Assembly: GCA_012845835.1 (NCBI GenBank)
Contig: JABAKD010000005.1
Span: forward strand, 469,075-533,074
From: Undaria pinnatifida
Taxonomy: Eukaryota > Sar > Phaeophyceae > Laminariales > Alariaceae
DNA length: 64,000 nucleotides
Direction: 5' to 3'
Positions 43,063 to 54,894 of the stretch are shown here, in pieces (the stretch's first letter is position 1; the number at the start of each line of letters is the position of its first letter). The position numbers were made by a program, and so were the translations under genes. Below the pieces are notes generated by a model. That model saw nothing but the letters and a program-made list of their open reading frames with translations. It was not told the origin of the DNA and did no database searches.

Positions 43063-46000
43063 ATGATGAAGACTTCGTTACTATCGGTTTTCATGGTAAG
43101 ATGGAGGAGACCAAATTGCGCGATGTGGACGGCAGCAGTAGCGCCCTATTTGTGTGATCTGTGAACGCAAATTCGTATACCAGTACGCCAGTACACAGTG
43201 GTCAAGGTTGCCACTTGGACGAAGAATGTCCGAATAAATCGGCGAGGTGTCCTGAATCCTTTTGCGGTTCCGTCTCTTGTTGCATTGTTCTACTATTAAT
43301 AGTTAGTTAATAGTTAGTTTTGCCTTTTTAGCCTGAAAAATATGTTGCCCAAAACGGAGGTGAGACAGCGGATAAATCCATGGTCCAAATATGAAGGCAG
43401 AGCTCAACGATTACTACTGGAAGGTGTGTCACATATGCACCCAGCGTGCCCGCGTTCGCGTCCTTACCAGCTACCAGGCATGCGCTGGCTGGCGTTAGCC
43501 ACCACCCCTTCACTAGGAATGGTGCTCCATACACAATATATAAAGTCATACATCACGTCATATTCAGATCATGTGTCCACTTGCTCTGGAAACTTGACGT
43601 TGACCCGTTCGATTTGACCTCTTCGTACGGAGAATACATGAGATGCACGCCAATCTAGACGTCACTATCGTCGCTGAAATCAAGCAGCAGGCTATGATGT
43701 TGGCAAGGCTGAACCAATGTCGGCCAAAAACTGCTGTCCCGTGTATTTTTTAGGTCCAAAAACAACGGCAATCCAATAGCTCCCCCCAGTTAGCTATTGT
43801 CGACTTCGATCTATCCTATTAATAGCACTGTCCGGCTGGTCTGGTTCATTGGCTCTATATTCTGAACTGTCCACAAACAAAAAAAAAACACGCCCAAAGC
43901 TGTACACAGCCATACTGTACCTGGTATACTGTATTACATTATGCGACGCATGCTACGGTAAATTTTATTTTATTCTTGTCTATTTTCTATTCTGAACAAA
44001 AGGGCTTACCCAAAATCGTCGGAAAAAAAATAAATAATGGCCCGTTATTGTGTATATAATTGTCGTTGTGTACCTGAGCCATAAGATCTTCATCTGATCT
44101 AGCGATACATTTTCCTCCAAATCAGTTTTTGGGATAGGTCTTGAGCTCCCAGATAGAGATGGATCTCACAAAAGAAGTGGTGCGCCTTTATCGTCGTGGC
44201 GCGCGTCATACACTTGAAACCTACTACCATGCACTACCGGCCCCCTCGACACGGAGAGTCCCGGAAAAAACTTAACCTGAATAGGGCGAGACATATAGCT
44301 CGCTATTAATAGCTGTTATTTCTGAATGAAGCCCATGTAGGATATACGCTTTCTCCATAATTAAGCGTAGCCTACAAGCGACCTCCGTCTCGGTTTCTTA
44401 TCAGGGCGAGGGTCCGTACCGCCGAGTATTCATTACATATAGCAAACCCCTACATCTATGCGACCTAAAGCCCTCCCCCCCCCGCTCCCGCCCCCCCCCG
44501 CCAGATTCCCCCCGCTCCCCCACAAGAAATATTTATAGTTTCCACGCACAAATTGACCTGCCCCACCCGTCCCCTCCCCCCCTCCCGCCCTCCTTTTGAT
44601 CAAAATCAGGTCCCCACGTCCTTAAAAAATCCGCCCTCCCCTCACCGGATCTTCCACAGCTGTCAGATTTTGTCCCCCTCAGAAACGGGTTTTGTAGTTT
44701 CCGCGCACAGACTGCTCAACATCACCCTGTTGACCCTGATAGCTACACTGTAGTTGCAAGGGGAGTCGCCGACCTATATCCTTAATGAGGACACACAACC
44801 CGTAATACGCGCGATTGGAGTATCACACAGCTTGCAAAGATGAGTTTCGACAAAATCTTCGATCTCACAGCTGGATTGTATTTTAATTTTTCTACATTCC
44901 CCCCGCCGATTCCCAACAGAGAGTCCATACTGCCAGATGTTCAATACATCGACCGTCTAATACCCCCCCACGTTCCCTAACCATCCAGCTATCCCGAATC
45001 CTCCATGTCTGGTGTTGCCAGCTCCTTGCCTCGGCGTCAGCTAGAACCATCAACATCAGCGCCGGGGAAGACTTCGAAGCTACATGCCTACACGAGGTTC
45101 AGCCAGGAGATACGTGCTACCTCGAGAAGGGTGACTACAAGCACGACGGCCTTACCGTCACCCACGGCACCGCCGACAAGCCCATCACCATCACCGGTCA
45201 CTCCGAAGCCTGCATCAAGGGAAGCAACACCCAAGACCGAGTCCTCCAAATCGCCCACGACTACTACATCGTGGAGGGTATCTGCTTCAACGGCCAACAC
45301 GGCGATGAGAACACGGCCACCGCTATCTACGTTCTTGGCGCAGACAAAAAGTCAACTAAGAACGGTCTTAAATCGTCTGTCACCGGGCTTCAGCTGTTTA
45401 ACTTGGAGATTAAGAACTTCAGCTCTGAGTGCATCCACTTCAGGTACTTTGTGACGCATGCCGAGGTGCAGGGGTGCACAATCCAGAACTGCGGCAAGGA
45501 GGACTTCGAGAACGGGGGCGGGGGTAAGGTTGGGGAGGGTATTTACCTTGGGACGGCGCTGGACCAGGTCAACGACAACAAGGTGAGCATTACGTCAATC
45601 ATGAAAGACTAGGGCTTTTTACCGTATAGACGGTTTTACTGCATGGAGTGAGTACTTTAGCTCGTAGCGCTTTTGTGAGCATCGCGATAAGCCGTAGCCG
45701 TCTCCGGAATAGCACCCCGGTTTCGGGATAAAACACGTATTTGAATTGCTTCGGACACTCGGTAGTGTGGGTCGAAGGGTTGACGGGGGTCTGACTGGCA
45801 CGGGAAAATGACTTTTTTTCGATTTATCGCAACAGGTGCCCAGAGAAATACACGAGTTTCAATACTTGATGGTGATAGTGTAGCGTCACACGTCATGTGC
45901 GCATATATCTCGAGTGTTGGCCACGTGGACTATCGCGAACATATTCCTCAACCTGTATCGAGTTTGCTACTAAACGGGGCAAGAAGCGGCACGATTCCGC

Positions 46001-49000
46001 TAGATTACGGACTCTTACCGAAGTTGTTACAAATTTGCGACACATGACAATCGGCCGTGTACGATGGCAACGTCACATTCAAAAAACGTTTCTGTGTACT
46101 GCACCTGCACGTGCCGTCTCGGGCTACACCGCCTCGAACCTAAATAAAATATGAACCCAGGCGCCCGAGGTGAAGCTGAGGAGCGGTGACGCTGATGACA
46201 TCGACGTGGACATCTGCCGCAACAACTGGATCCACCACAACACCTTCCGCACGTACGGTAACGAGTGCGTCGACGTTAAAGAAGGGTCCACGGATAACCT
46301 CATCGAAAACAACATCTGCGAGCAGCAGAAAGACTCCGACTCCGCAGGCTTCGGGCTCCGCGGGTCAGGGAACACCGTGCGCTACAACGAGATCGCCGAA
46401 TGTATCGGAGCTGGCGTCCGTGTGGGCGGAGATAAAGGGTATGGGGGTGGGAACAACATCTACGAGAATAAGATCCAAAACACGGATAAGGCCGGATTCA
46501 ACGTCATGCAGAAGGACCAGGGGGTTGTGTGTGGCAACGAGGTGTCCGGAACAACCTTGGTGAGTTTTTTGCCTTGTTGGAGTTGAATTGTGCCCAGCTA
46601 GAACATGAACAATATTCTTGTGGAAATGGGATTTACCGTTGCGATGGTGGCGTTGCAGTTCGGGAACAAAGATGGTGTACGTACTTGTTGATGATGTGGT
46701 GTACCAGTTGTCTTCTTTACCTTATGAACTACGTATATATTCTGAGTAGTTGATATTAATAGTTTTGGCCTATAACTCATGTCCCACTGGTTTGCGCTTT
46801 TCATTATCGATAACGCTGTAGATGTCATGTTATGTGTAAAATTATTTGTTGGCTATGATGGGTGCGGATGAAAATATGTTTGCGGTTGTATCACTTGCTT
46901 ACCGTGCCCCTTTCGTTTTGTGTTTTGATGTTTTGAGCCAGCCGTAGGGTAGATGTTGTACGTACTTGGTGATGATGTAGTGTACCAGTTGTCTTTTTTA
47001 CCGTATGAACCGTATATTTTCTGAGTAGTTGATATTGATAGTTTTGGCCTATAAATAACTCTGGTCCCACTGGGTTGCGCTTTTCAACATCAAAAACGCT
47101 GTAGATGTCATCAATGTTCATGTTTAAAATTATTTGTTGGCTATGATAAGTGCGGATGAAAAAATGTTTGTGGTGGTGTATCACTTGCTTACGGTGCCCC
47201 GTTCATTTTGTGTTTTGATGTTTTGAGCAGGCCGTAGGCACCTACAAAAACGAGGACGACTTCTCCGCCGACGTCGCCCTCGGCAGCTGCAGTTCGTCCC
47301 CGGGAGACCTCGATGGCTTCGACGACTCCGGATCCTCAGGAGATGGCGACGCTGGCGTCAACGGAGCTGACAGCGACGATAGCGAAAGCAATGACGACGA
47401 TGAACGTTTCGAAATCGAGACCAACGACAACGAAGGCAAATCTGGGTTGGGCCAGTGCGGAACGGTGCTCGGCGTTTCCAAGGTCGAGATTAAACACATG
47501 GATGACATCGGGTCGGGAACCTCAGTCAACAACCTCTTCGATGGAGACTTGGACAGCTACTTCTCGGTCAACAGGGAGAGCACGACGATCACTCTCGAAC
47601 TCGACGAGGAGGTGGAGGTTAACGGCGTGTCGATCGGATTCTTCATGAAGGCTGCGCAGGAGGAGCGCATCATGACGTTTGATCTGGCGGTTAGGTCCGC
47701 CGATGACTCTGACTGGACGACGGTGATCTCGCGGAAGGAGTCTTCGGGAGATTACGAAGTGATCGAATCGTTCCCCTTCTCCTCCAAGAAGGCGTTGTAC
47801 ATCCGCTTCGAGAGCCACGGAAACACCTACAACAAGTGAGCTACGATGTGTAGTCAACAACTAATTGCTGAGAATGAAAAAAATGTGTTGGTGTCGGAGG
47901 GAAGATGTAACATTTTGATGGGGGGGTCCCTTCGCGATCAAGTTGAGGTGTATTGTTTTGTGCACGTTCTTTACGTCAGTCGTCAAGAAACGTTCGAGTA
48001 CTCGAATTTGCAGCGGCAGCGGTTTTTGTCGTTATATTTGGCGATGAACCCCTCTAGAGCCCCCGAACCCCTCCCTATTATTTAATGCAAGTAATTTTGT
48101 CCCCAAAAACAGGTTTCCAGTTGTAAAGGGGTTAACACGCCATCACACAATCAGGATGTACCTACACCTACTATCAATAGTGTACATTATGTGCGTTGCT
48201 CTTCGCGTGCCACGGAAAGAGGAAAAACACAGTGCACCATTATCCAGACGTTCAATACTTGTAATCGATTCGGGCATCGGGGGGGGGTTGAACTAGCAAC
48301 GCGTGACGATGGCTGAAACGGACGATGCGGGCTTCACATGACTTCAAATAATATGTAACCTGTCGTCTTTCACTCGACCATACGTAGTGATCGCGAGAGT
48401 ACTCGTACGGTCACTGAGCTTGTCTTCGCTCTTCTTGTGCACCGAAATCCGTGCAAATCATTTATTTCACTACAAATCCTAGCGCTTCGAGCCTTGTCAA
48501 GCACAACAAACTCACTAGCACTGTCTTCGTTTCCTCACAAACCACCACCACCCTCTCCTATAATTCACCCGTTCGCCTCCCTCTACGCCTTTGTACGAGT
48601 AGCTGGACGGCGTTGACCGAGATGGAGATCTGCGGATCGGCTGGGGCCGAATCGAACGCGCTCTTCGGTGGTCTCCAAGCTGCCGCCAACAAAGAACTCC
48701 AGGAGCTGGCCGAAGAAGTCTGCGCCGCCCCCACAAAACTGGCGGCCACCACGGTTCGGGTTGACGGCAGCGACAATGTCAGCGTGCTTTTCGACGGCAA
48801 CTTCAACACCCGCTGGTCCACCTTCAACACCGCCAACGCGGACGACCTCAACAACGATAAGATCATCATGCGCTTCCTGGGAGACCAGAGGGTTTCCAGA
48901 GTTAAGATTGCGTTCTTTGACGGGGACTTGGCCAAGCCTCACTTCAGTCTTTACACGCAGGAGGCGGCCGCGTGGTCGTGGACCCCTGTGTTGCAGGCCA

Positions 49001-49137
49001 AGATCGGCCAGAGGACGGAGCAGTTCCAGACTTTCAACATAAATAAGATTGGGGTGAACCAGCTGTACATTGTGGGCAATGGTAACGATGTCGGGGATTA
49101 CACCAAGATTTCGGAGTTAGAGGTGTGGGGTTGCTAG
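43063..49137 (+). CDS. Secreted right-handed beta-helix protein with two discoidin-like domains, five exons
   Basis: Exons: 43063-43095, 45022-45582, 46161-46559, 47231-47835, 48603 (or 48600)-49137; stop TAG at 49135-49137; about 710 residues. Donors are ATG|GTAAG, AAG|GTGAGC, TTG|GTGAGT and CAA|GTGAGC. The first three introns are phase 0, the last phase 2. Exon 1 (MMKTSLLSVFM) plus the start of exon 2 (LLASASA, then RTINIS) gives a typical signal peptide of 18 residues. Residues about 40-345 are beta-helix: THGTADKPITITG, GEGIYLGTA (182-190), NNWIHHNTF, VDVKEGSTDNLIENN (235-249). The GEGIYLGTA/VDVKEG pair recalls bacterial secreted beta-helix proteins that often carry F5/8 domains (from memory). 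An Asp/Ser-rich linker (about 352-403) leads to two discoidin-like domains (about 407-545 and 575-710); LFDGDLDSYFSV and LFDGNFNTRWST mark their starts, MEICG and LEVWG their ends. A role in extracellular polysaccharide binding or cleavage is likely; substrate and activity are unknown. The first exon is predicted from splice signals and peptide fit only. Confidence 0.8.
44430..44895 (-). mobile_element. Modular G-run element, cluster M, in intron 1 of the beta-helix gene
   Basis: Minus orientation: AGCAAACCCCTACATCTATG, C-rich linkers (44475-44500, 44570-44590), TTGTCCCCCTCAGAAACGGG, standard modules and CTCACAGCTGGATTGTAT at 44865-44882. It ends only about 130 bp before exon 2. The family end is close to canonical, implying a fairly recent insertion. 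Confidence 0.8.
46669..47238 (+). repeat. Tandem duplication in intron 3, including the 3' splice site
   Basis: 46669-46948 and 46950-47238 are two diverged copies (GTGTACCAGTTGTCTT, TTCTGAGTAGTTGATATT, GTTTTGGCCTATAA, AATTATTTGTTGGCTATGAT, TTTTGTGTTTTGATGTTTTG). The second ends in TTGAGCAG|GCCGTAGG, the real acceptor and first bases of exon 4. The first ends in TTGAGCCAGCCGTAGG, a matching second AG at 46940-46941. The duplication therefore took in the intron end and at least 8 bp of exon. Confidence 0.9.
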
Positions 49138-52100
49138 AGAAAGTTTGTCATTACACCGAGATTCCCCGGGTAAAAATGTGGGGTCGAAGGAAACATTTGG
49201 TGTTCCCGGCTGTTGCGTCCATCGGCGTACCCGTTATACAACTGCGAAGGTGTTGCCACACTTAACTCTGGCAGTATGTCGTGGGGGTGCTAGAGGTTTT
49301 TGGCGTTACGCTTTTTTTCGGTCGATGAACGTAACCTTTTGGTACTGAGAAATTGATCCCACACTACTGCTACGTGCGTGGGTACAATTCTAAAAGGGTT
49401 AGTCGAAGGGTGTGCGCCATAGCCGAGCAGGGGTTTTCCAGCCGTGGAAGGGTTTTCCGGAGTGATGGGTGGCCGTGAAAACATCTAAATATATGCCCCT
49501 GGTGTGTAGAGTTCTAGGGACTGACGAGTAAGGGGAGGCCGCCACTCTCTGGAGCTTTGTATCGTGGCCAGCGTACGCCTGTAAATACGGAGTAACAGCA
49601 GTATAAACTTTGCTCTACGAATCGAATCTATTGTAGACGCACGGTGGCCCCTTATGTTAGATTCTGTTGGTTTTCACAACCAGTTTTGAAACTGGAGAGT
49701 CCACTTTTCGTCAATTTGAAATGGAGATATCATTGCATTCTGGTTTCGTTAATTTGAAACGGAAACATGACAATTCCGTTCAAATTGTCCGTTTGGTATG
49801 TGTTATCCTCAGTCCATTGACCAACATCCGCATTTCTCATGTATCGCATAACTCAAGAGTGGTGCTATATAGTAGTGCTACTGGTCACTTGACTGTCGCG
49901 TTTTTTTTTTCGATTGCTCAAAATCTGGGCGTGTTTGCTATTATCACGGTTTGATGAAACGTACACTATTTTATCGTGTACCATATCCCGGGTTATAGAG
50001 TCAATGGGACTGATGGTGTTGATGGTACTGATGGATGGACTCGGTGTGGGGTACGACACCTCAAGTAAAAATTGTGTAATGTGCTTTTCCAGGCATTCCC
50101 GCTGCCGAGCTTTTCAAACCTGGAATCACGGATGGGAACTAGGTCACCCGTGATCTGTCTTCTGTGCCGTGCACATGACAAGTGTCTAACACACCATTTC
50201 GAACGAATATCAATGCTGGTTTCCTGGACAGCCGGCATGGTGTGTTGGAATGTCTATTTTGTTCCATGACAAACATGAAGAGTGCGGACGCCAAGCGGTG
50301 CATGCGTGCGTCCATGGACATGTCTTGACGAAAACTTTCGAACGCAACCCCTGTGTTTTCGCTTTGTGTGCCCCCCTCGTTATGAAGGGTCTACGCTCGG
50401 AAATGGATCCGATAGGTGGAGGGTTGGGTGTTGCACGGTATTCCATTCATAGTTCCCATGAGCGTAAGGGCGCCCGAGTTGGAGGTAAACGGTCAGACTT
50501 GTGTTGCATCGATTGTGGGTATAGATTGTGTGCTTTATCTAGAAAGCGAATGGCGGGGGAGGATTAGTTGTGTTAGCGCGTGCTAATTATTTTTTTGGCA
50601 TTTACTGTGTATACAGATATTCAACAAGAAGGTGCGCATAGGCGTGGTGTTGTACCGGTGGAAGGATTTGGGAGTTATGTGGGTGTGGCGAAGGAAATCT
50701 TGGGTGGAGTTGTTTGGTCCGTTTCGCAGTGCAGTTTTGTGGTCCAGTTTCGTACTACGGAAAACTTGTCTCCACGTGGTTTATCTTTTAGACCTGATCT
50801 GAGTAGTTGGCAGGCTACGACAAACAAGCTCAAATGGCGCTGATTGACGATATGTGCTTTATATAGAGAACGAAGGGCGGGAGGAGGTCGTGTGTCGTGT
50901 GCTACTTGGTGATTTTCTGTTCTTTCGAGGGGGGGGGGGGGTATATATGTGCGTTTAAGTTTTGCAGCTGCTATTGTTTTTATGACAACTGCCTTGTTGG
51001 AAGCAGACACACTCCTAACGCCAAGGCCTGTTGTCAGTACAGTATATACTTAATAGCAGTAGTATTGACGAGGGAGGAATTGTTTTCGGTCGTAGCCTGA
51101 GTAAGGCTATTATTGTGTTCGGTCGTAGACCGGGGCTGGATGTCGTCAGTAGCTCGGAGGCCAACGTTTTCAGTGGTCTAGCGCTCGTAGTGCAGTGGCG
51201 TGTAATGTAGTACGTACATTACGTGGTACGTACTGTTAGCAAGTGGCATTTAGTTGTCCATTTCTTGGTGCTTTGGTGTGTACAATTAGGTTGGGCGGCT
51301 GGAAGGATCTATCCCAACATCCTTAAACCCGACCTTAGTTTTCGTTTAATTTTTGTTTACCTGCTGCTGCACATTACCCCCGTTAAGGTGTGTGTGCTTT
51401 TTCGTGAACCACGGGCTGTGGACAACGTCGTCCTCGGAGCTGAATTGAAAGGCCACACACAACACGCACCGCCTCATCTTCAGTTTCCTGACGGACAGGA
51501 TCACAATCAATCATCAACGATGATGATGGGGATTGTTTTTTTTTAGTGATCATGATGCCGCCAAACACAGCGGTTGAAACTATCAAGTGCGCTTTCTGAT
51601 GATGTTGATGTTGGGCCTGTTCTTAGGTTGGGGTCGATGGTACGCAGCGCATATTCCCCTTGGACTCGTCTTTGCGATGCTTGGGTGTACAAAATATAAT
51701 AAGTACCAGGTAACGAGTACGCTCAAGCTGCAGGATCGAGGAATTCTCTCAAAAACTCCCATTTGCAAGTTATATATTTCCAATGTGATACAATGTACCA
51801 GTATGGACTTGCAGTAATACTACAACTATTGTATCACTGAGATATCGTGTACTACTGAGATCAAGCGAACGGTGGTTGATCGACTTCGCCGCTGTCGGTG
51901 ACGCAACGCGAGTGCAACGCCCCCCCCCCCCGCGCCCGCCCTGACTCCGTTGTTCGTGCGCAATCCAGGAAAGATCTGTCTGTATCTCAGCCCGACTCTA
52001 GCAATTAGTCGAAGATGGCCACTCACCACACGGTACCGTTTCTGACGCTACGCTCGTCATATCGTCACAGATATATCATACGTACTGTAAACAGTTCGGG

Positions 52101-52229
52101 TACGGTGCTGGTTGAGCAGTGACGGCGGCCCGCTACAATGCCCATGAAAACGCTTCGCACAGATGGGAACAACAAGTAGTGGCAGTATGTGGAGTAGTGC
52201 CGGCTACCGGGGATGGGTGATATTAGACG
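49138..52229. other. No recognised gene; includes 3' flank of the beta-helix gene
   Basis: The 3' UTR presumably occupies the first part; no polyadenylation signal stands out. Frames up to about 110 residues occur but none is domain-bearing. One short G run lies at 50930-50941 and a C run at 51920-51931. Confidence 0.4.
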
Positions 52230-52600
52230 TTTGCTTATGTGGCAACCCGCTGAAATGCACGGCAAGCCATGGCAAGCCCCCCATAGTAGTACACACGGTA
52301 ATAATATCCTTGCATGGTATTCTCCGCATAAATGTCCACGGTACTTGGCAAGGGGATAATCTAGGGTAACATCCAGACTAAAATCCACGTCGATATCGGC
52401 GGTAATGGCCATGTCCACGACTGTTTTCAAACAACACGGTTATGCTCACGGCATTGTCCAGCAAGCCACAACAAGTCCCACGGTAATGTCCACAGAAATA
52501 CTCTTTTTAATGTCCACGGTGCTTCCCACGTGAGGATCCACGGTAATAACCGCGACAGTATTCGCGGCAATGTCCACCGCGAGTCGCATGGTCATGTGCA
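52230..52600 (-). repeat. Degenerate 12-bp repeat, inverted half
   Basis: Recurrent AATGTCCACGG/AATGTCCACAG and CACGGTAATA motifs spaced in loose multiples of six; complement of the GCCGTGGACATT unit at 53270-53880. GGCAAGCCATGGCAAGCC (52261-52278) matches the complement of GACTGCCATGGCTTGCCAGG at 53840-53860. Confidence 0.6.
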
Positions 52601-53269
52601 CAGTCTACGACGAAAACAGTCGCATGGTCATGTGCACATTCTACGACGAAAACAGGTGACCTTAGGGTGTAACACATTGCTTCAGGCCTCACGGTATAGA
52701 ACTACTTTGGAGTGCTTTGATATTTCGTCTCAGCATGATTGCGCAAACGTAACATGTATACACCGGGTAGGAAGAGCAATGTTGGTCCTTGAAAGTATCA
52801 AAATCGCAAAGCAGATAAGAGAATTTTACCGGAAAAAAAAGGTTGTTCTAACCTCTCGACTGTTTTTTTCCGGCAAAGATGACAATCTTGCCTGTGCCCA
52901 AAGAGGCCGCGCTTTGTGGTCCCGAAAACATGTACCTACTACTACCGTGTAGAAGTAATATACGATGATGATACAGTAATAATGTACCGTGTACGCGCAT
53001 GTATGTATGTCTGCACAGCAGAAGTCACTGCGACTCTTCGTGGGACGTACTACGTAGAGGATCCTTAATTATTGGCAATATCCCCCACCCCATCCTTTTT
53101 GCCACCATACTGCATTTTATAAATAAACCCCGCCAACTTCTTGATGAGTATCACGCCAGTGTGCGACCCGCAGACGTCCAAGCTGCAGGCGAAACTATTT
53201 GTATCAACTTAGATAGCTTTAAGTGTTATGGGACGTCCCGCGGCGTCCTACCCGTGGACGTTAACATGG

Positions 53270-53880
53270 CTCTAGCCCTGGGTCTTGCCGTGAATATTGT
53301 CGTGAACATTGCCGTGGACATTGCCGTGGACGTTGCCCGGGACGTTGCTGTGGGGTTTGCCGAAGATATTGACTCGGGCCTCGACGTGGGCATAGCCGTG
53401 GGTATTGGCGTAGATATTGTCGTGACCCTTGCCGTTAATATGGTCGTGGGGTTCTTACCTCACCACGGTTATTGCCGCGGATAGTGCCGTGGCTAGTTGC
53501 CGTGGATGTTGCCGTAGATATTGCCGCGAAGGTTGCAGTGGCTATTGGCGTGCCATTGATGGCGTGGCTATTGCCGTCGCTATTGTCATGGAGATTACCG
53601 TCGGTACTGCCGCGGACATGGATACGGCGGTGTACCTTTCCGTGGGTATTGCGGTGGTGCTTGCGGCGGATGTCGCCGCCGCTTGTGCCGTAGATTCTGC
53701 CGCGAGCATGAATACTGCCGTGGACATTGCCGCGGATATTGGTGCGGGGACTGCCGTGCGTGGTTGTTGCGGCGAATGTTGCGGTGGGGGTTCCGCGGTG
53801 ATTGCCGTGGAGAGCTGCGGGCTGCCGCGGGTTGCCACGGACTGCCATGGCTTGCCAGGTCAATAGCCGCGGCACGCACC
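53270..53880 (+). repeat. Degenerate 12-bp repeat (GCCGTGGACATT)n
   Basis: About 50 imperfect units such as GCCGTGGACATT, GCCGCGGATATT and GTCGTGAACATT. Because 12 is a multiple of three, all frames stay open for long and give Ala/Val/Asp-rich or Arg-rich peptides (e.g. AVDIAVDVARDVAVG). The lack of a consistent start, domain or splice structure argues for a decayed minisatellite rather than a gene. Confidence 0.7.
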
Positions 53881-53884
53881 GCGA

Positions 53885-54760
53885 CATCCCGCGGCTTCCT
53901 GTGGTGACTGCCCGTGGCGAGCCACAAAAGACTCAAATATGTGCATCTGTGTGGTTATCGGTACAGTGCCCGTATATCCGATTCGGAACTACCGGCGCTA
54001 CAGAGGGACCGCTCAATCATGATATCATGATGCTTCTCATAAAGTTTATGGACCCCACTTGGCATTTGGCGGACCACTGCCACTTAAATACCACCGCCGT
54101 TTGCTTTCTGGTGATTCATTTTTTGCTAGCGGCCCGCACGCCCACACGTATCACAATACTGTACCAGGAACCCACCACGATAGATTTCTCAAAGATTGTA
54201 TAAACCCGACATGGTTCCGTTTCTGCAAGCGTTTCTGGTTATTCCGGCAGCCTGGCCCGTGCGTGCCGGGAAACGTGCGTCTACAACCGGCCACCATTGC
54301 TCCGTGATGGTTTCATGTATGTTTCGGCTCGCTCGTACCCTATTATATCGTGATGTACCTGGAACCCACCACGAACGGTTGGTTGGCAAACGATTATCAA
54401 AAGATACCAAAATACTAAACTCTTCCGTTTCTGACGACGCCTTGTCAGTGCTTACGTTCCTACTCTGCATACTCTGGGTGCTGTGCTCACATGAAACCGT
54501 TGGTCGTTTCGTTTCTATCCAAGGTCGTCGACAGCAGCAGCAGCAGTTGTTGTTCGCGCTCACTCGCTCATGCCAGTATAATGCACATCACGTTTACAAC
54601 GTTTTTGTGGCTGATGTACGACTAGACTATTGTTATAGCTTCGGCTACGAAGTCTATACGTGTAGTCTAGTATAGTCTACCGCTGTTGTTGTTGTTACAG
54701 TTAGCAAATAACACTTACTTTTGGTTTTATTCTTCTTTTATTCTCAGATATTCTTCCACG
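53885..54760. other. No recognised gene; short direct repeats
   Basis: GTACCAGGAACCCACCACGA (54161) and GTACCTGGAACCCACCACGA (54355) head two related stretches offset by about 194 bp, each followed within 45-75 bp by TTCCGTTTCTG. A 159-residue frame across them (54196-54675) has no recognisable domain. Confidence 0.45.
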
Positions 54761-54764
54761 TGAG

Positions 54765-54872
54765 AGTGACTATTATTTACTAATGGAGCCTCTCCCGTTA
54801 CCACCGACAGAATTATTGTGCTTTTTTTTATATCTAAAGTTAACGACATCACCAACAACAACTAACAGCATA
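54765..54872 (+). mobile_element. Degenerate LINE 3' end
   Basis: GAGAGTGACT, then after a small insert GGAGCCTCTCCCGTTACCAC, GACAGAATTATTGTG, then after a second insert TAACGACATCACCAACAACAA. The order matches the LINE terminus and CAA tail. Confidence 0.5.
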
Positions 54873-54894
54873 CCAGGGTATTCATTTATTATGC

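Noticed and set aside
45005-45454. 149-residue Ser/Thr/Pro-rich frame starting at ATG 45005
   Set aside because: It is out of frame with the beta-helix coding sequence in the same exon, which has the recognisable motifs and consistent splice phases.
51223-51546. Frame with a signal-peptide-like start
   Set aside because: It opens with GTG, not ATG, and has no domain; unlikely as a eukaryotic start.
54196-54675. 159-residue frame with a poly-Gln stretch
   Set aside because: Contains part of a local direct repeat, no domain, no supporting splice or composition evidence.
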